A stretch of DNA of 64,000 nt from Klebsiella michiganensis (GTDB taxonomy: Bacteria; Pseudomonadota; Gammaproteobacteria; Enterobacterales; Enterobacteriaceae), in assembly GCA_000963575.1 (NCBI GenBank), contig CP011077.1, positions 496,001 through 560,000 of the forward strand. Direction: 5' to 3'. A model generated the notes under the pieces. The model was not told where the DNA came from, did no database searches, and saw nothing but the letters and a program-made list of their open reading frames with translations. The stretch's first letter is position 1; each line of letters opens with the position of its first letter. This document shows, in pieces, positions 62,261 to 64,000 of the stretch. The translations under genes and the position numbers were made by a program.

Positions 62261-63268
62261 TCAGGCGGGGGTGGATAACGCGCCGGTATCAAGCTGCTGC
62301 CAGATTTTCTGGAAGGCTTGCCAGGCGCCATCGCTCACTAAGCTGGCGTTGTGGGATGTTCCGCCATAAATAACCGACCAGGCTTTGGCGACGCTGGGCG
62401 CCCACTCTTCGCCGCCTTTAAAGGCGTGGCCTGCGGCTGCGCTGCCGACCTGTTCCACAACCCAGTCCACGTTTTGCTTGAAGCTGCAGGCGATGTGGGC
62501 CGGGGAGACATCTTTCTGATCGGTGTAGCAGCCGATGGCTTTGACGTTCGCGGCAATCGCGCCCTGCAGCGCGCCCAGGCCGGTGACATCGGCGGCATGC
62601 CAGATAACGTCTGCGCCGTTGGTGATCATGGCCGTGGCGGCCTCACGTCCTTTTGCCGCGTTGCCGTAATCGCCGGTGACAACGCCAAGTCCCTTGATGC
62701 CAGCCCGTGTTTTTTCAGCCCCGAGAATAAAGGCACGCATCATGCCCTGCTGAGTCGGATTATCGCCGCCGCCAACAAAGCCCACGGCTTTTCCTTTCTC
62801 CGAAATCAGCGCCGCCAACGCGCCTGCGGCATAGGCGGCCTGAATGTAGGCCAGATTAATGTATTCGACGTTCTTCGGTGCGGCCTCCGCAGGTTTAAAG
62901 GTGGAGGCAAAAAAGTCGGTTTCAGGATAGTCCGGCGCAATTTCAGTGAACGCCGCGCCGTACTCGAAGCTATGGCCGATAATCAGGTTGTAGCCATCGT
63001 CCGCATAGCCGCGAATCGATTGCTCCATTTGTGCCTGCGGCACGCTTTCACTCCAGGCCACTTTGATGCCGGATTTTTTCAGGCTTTGCAGGCCCTGATA
63101 GGCCAGAGAATTCCAGCCCCCGTCGGAAATCGTCCCCGGCAGCAGCAGCGCCACTTTGAACTCTTTCGCCGCCGCCAGGGCAGAGCGTGACATGACGGGG
63201 GCAAGGACCGGTAATACCACGGCGCCTGCCAGCATTTTTGCAAAGTTTCTGCGGGTGATACCTGCCAT
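62261..63268 (-). CDS. BMP-family substrate-binding protein with Tat signal
   Basis: A 335-residue binding protein of the Bmp/PnrA type (purine nucleosides or related rings). Its N-terminus, ITRRNFAKMLAGAVVLPVL, has the twin-arginine motif, so export by Tat of a folded protein is likely. Core motifs: LPGTISDGGWNSLAYQGL and SFEYGAAFTEIAPDYPETDF. First gene of the operon, divergent from the LysR gene. Confidence 0.88.
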   Translation of the reverse strand: MAGITRRNFAKMLAGAVVLPVLAPVMSRSALAAAKEFKVALLLPGTISDGGWNSLAYQGLQSLKKSGIKVAWSESVPQAQMEQSIRGYADDGYNLIIGHSFEYGAAFTEIAPDYPETDFFASTFKPAEAAPKNVEYINLAYIQAAYAAGALAALISEKGKAVGFVGGGDNPTQQGMMRAFILGAEKTRAGIKGLGVVTGDYGNAAKGREAATAMITNGADVIWHAADVTGLGALQGAIAANVKAIGCYTDQKDVSPAHIACSFKQNVDWVVEQVGSAAAGHAFKGGEEWAPSVAKAWSVIYGGTSHNASLVSDGAWQAFQKIWQQLDTGALSTPA

Positions 63269-63391
63269 TTTTCTCTCCCAAAAGGGTTGATGGAGAATTA
63301 CTGATGGCTTCAGTTATGCCGCGCTTAGCGATATCTTAAAAGCACGTATTTTCGTACTCACCGATGCCTTTTAGGCAACGCAGGAGCCCTG
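63269..63391. promoter_or_regulatory. Divergent promoter region, BMP operon and LysR regulator
   Basis: 123 bp. A LysR-type T-N11-A dyad is expected; I see an imperfect inverted repeat (TAAAAGCACG.. TTTCGTACTC region) but cannot define it. Confidence 0.4.
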
Positions 63392-64000
63392 ATGCTGAAA
63401 TATCGTTTACTGGTTTATCTTGATGAGGTGGCGCGCAGCGGCTCGATCCGTAAGGCCGCAGAGCGCCTGCATATTTCCGCTTCGGCGATCAACCGCCAGC
63501 TGTTGGCGCTGGAGGAAGAGCTGGGCACGCCTTTATTCCAGCGTTTGCCGCGTAAAATGATCCTCACCGCTGCGGGGGAAACGCTCATTCACCATGTTCG
63601 CCAGAGCTTTAAAGAGCTGGAGTGGGCGCAGATTAAAATTGAGGAGTTAAAGGGACTGCGGCGTGGGGAAGTGACCGTGGCAATGATGAGCGGGCTCGCG
63701 GCTAACCTTATCCCTCGTGCGGCAGCCGATTTCCGCCGCGCCAACCCACGGGTAAAGCTTCATCTGCAGCAAATGACCCGCGGAGAGGATATCACCGGCG
63801 CAGTGGCCTCCGGTGACGCAGATTTAGGGATTGGTTTTGATTTTGAAATGCGCTCGGCGCTGCGCAGTATTGCCAGCGTGACGGGGCGGCTCGGGGCCGT
63901 TGTTGCGCCAGGGCACCCGCTGGCGGACAAAAGCAGCCTGCGGTTAAGCGACTGCATGCCTCATCCGATGGTCATCGCCGATGATTCAACGGTGATCCGC
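63392..64000 (+). CDS. LysR-family regulator (3' end beyond the window)
   Basis: An open frame from ATG 63392, behind CAGGAG, to the window edge (203 codons). The N-terminus has the LysR helix-turn-helix (SGSIRKAAERLHISASAINRQLLALEEELGTPLFQR) and the beginning of the substrate domain (GEVTVAMMSGLAANLIPRAAADFR). It is divergent from the BMP operon and should regulate it in response to its substrate or a product. The C-terminus is missing from view. Confidence 0.88.
   Translation, partial: MLKYRLLVYLDEVARSGSIRKAAERLHISASAINRQLLALEEELGTPLFQRLPRKMILTAAGETLIHHVRQSFKELEWAQIKIEELKGLRRGEVTVAMMSGLAANLIPRAAADFRRANPRVKLHLQQMTRGEDITGAVASGDADLGIGFDFEMRSALRSIASVTGRLGAVVAPGHPLADKSSLRLSDCMPHPMVIADDSTVIR

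Overview
The window is chromosomal DNA from a member of the Enterobacteriaceae. Many products look close to full-length Escherichia proteins (RlmG, FadH, PatA, ProP, Aer, CurA, UxuA, the Lsr proteins, the citrate lyase set). Two neighbourhoods, fadH-rlmG-ygjP and aer-patA, match the E. coli region near 69 min, although here they are separated by other genes. The cit cluster, the BglK/BglH-type beta-glucoside genes and a BMP-type transporter point to a genus other than Escherichia (Enterobacter, Cedecea, Klebsiella or a relative). I cannot fix the genus from the sequence alone.

Layout. 1-3.5 kb: the start of ygjP, then rlmG and fadH, whose stop codons overlap. 3.6-8.0 kb: a CcdA/TlpA-like membrane thiol protein, an OmpR/EnvZ-type two-component pair and a secreted alpha/beta hydrolase. 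8.2-8.7 kb: ten tandem copies of a 52-bp repeat flanked by REP-like arms. 8.7-17.3 kb: a complete AI-2 uptake and processing locus, lsrK and lsrR divergent from lsrACDBFG. 17.3-31.3 kb: patA, a zinc-site diguanylate cyclase like DgcZ, a five-gene peptide-type ABC transporter, proP, aer and a CitA/CitB-type two-component system. 31.6-39.0 kb: a citrate fermentation operon (2-hydroxycarboxylate carrier, FAH-family enzyme, citCDEFXG). 39.1-43.3 kb: curA, a second tandem-repeat array, a cold-shock gene, then uxuA and uxuR with three palindromic operators.

43.3-45.6 kb is the most unusual stretch. It is a small, AT-rich segment flanked by a 100-bp direct repeat of the 3' end of uxuR. It encodes a class II microcin precursor resembling microcin S, a 70-residue two-helix membrane protein and a CPBP/CAAX-type membrane protease (the family reported for microcin S immunity). 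It ends in the C-terminal remnant of a microcin-type export ABC transporter. No intact exporter is present, so this is either a reduced cassette that depends on another exporter or a decaying one.

45.6-50.1 kb: a cytochrome b561 / TPR lipoprotein-like / ECF sigma / anti-sigma operon, an S-adenosylhomocysteinase-like gene and a secreted histidine phosphatase. 50.1-57.3 kb: beta-glucoside use (BglH-type porin, PTS IIC and IIB, GntR regulator, BglK-type ROK kinase, GH1 phospho-beta-glucosidase). 57.3-57.5 kb: four hairpins in a row. 57.5-64 kb: an operon with isochorismatase-like hydrolase, cupin and a BMP-type (nucleoside-like) ABC transporter with a Tat-exported binding protein, divergent from a LysR regulator cut by the window edge.

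Coordinates were read from the sequence by eye. Family assignments come from recall of homologous proteins, not from database searches.
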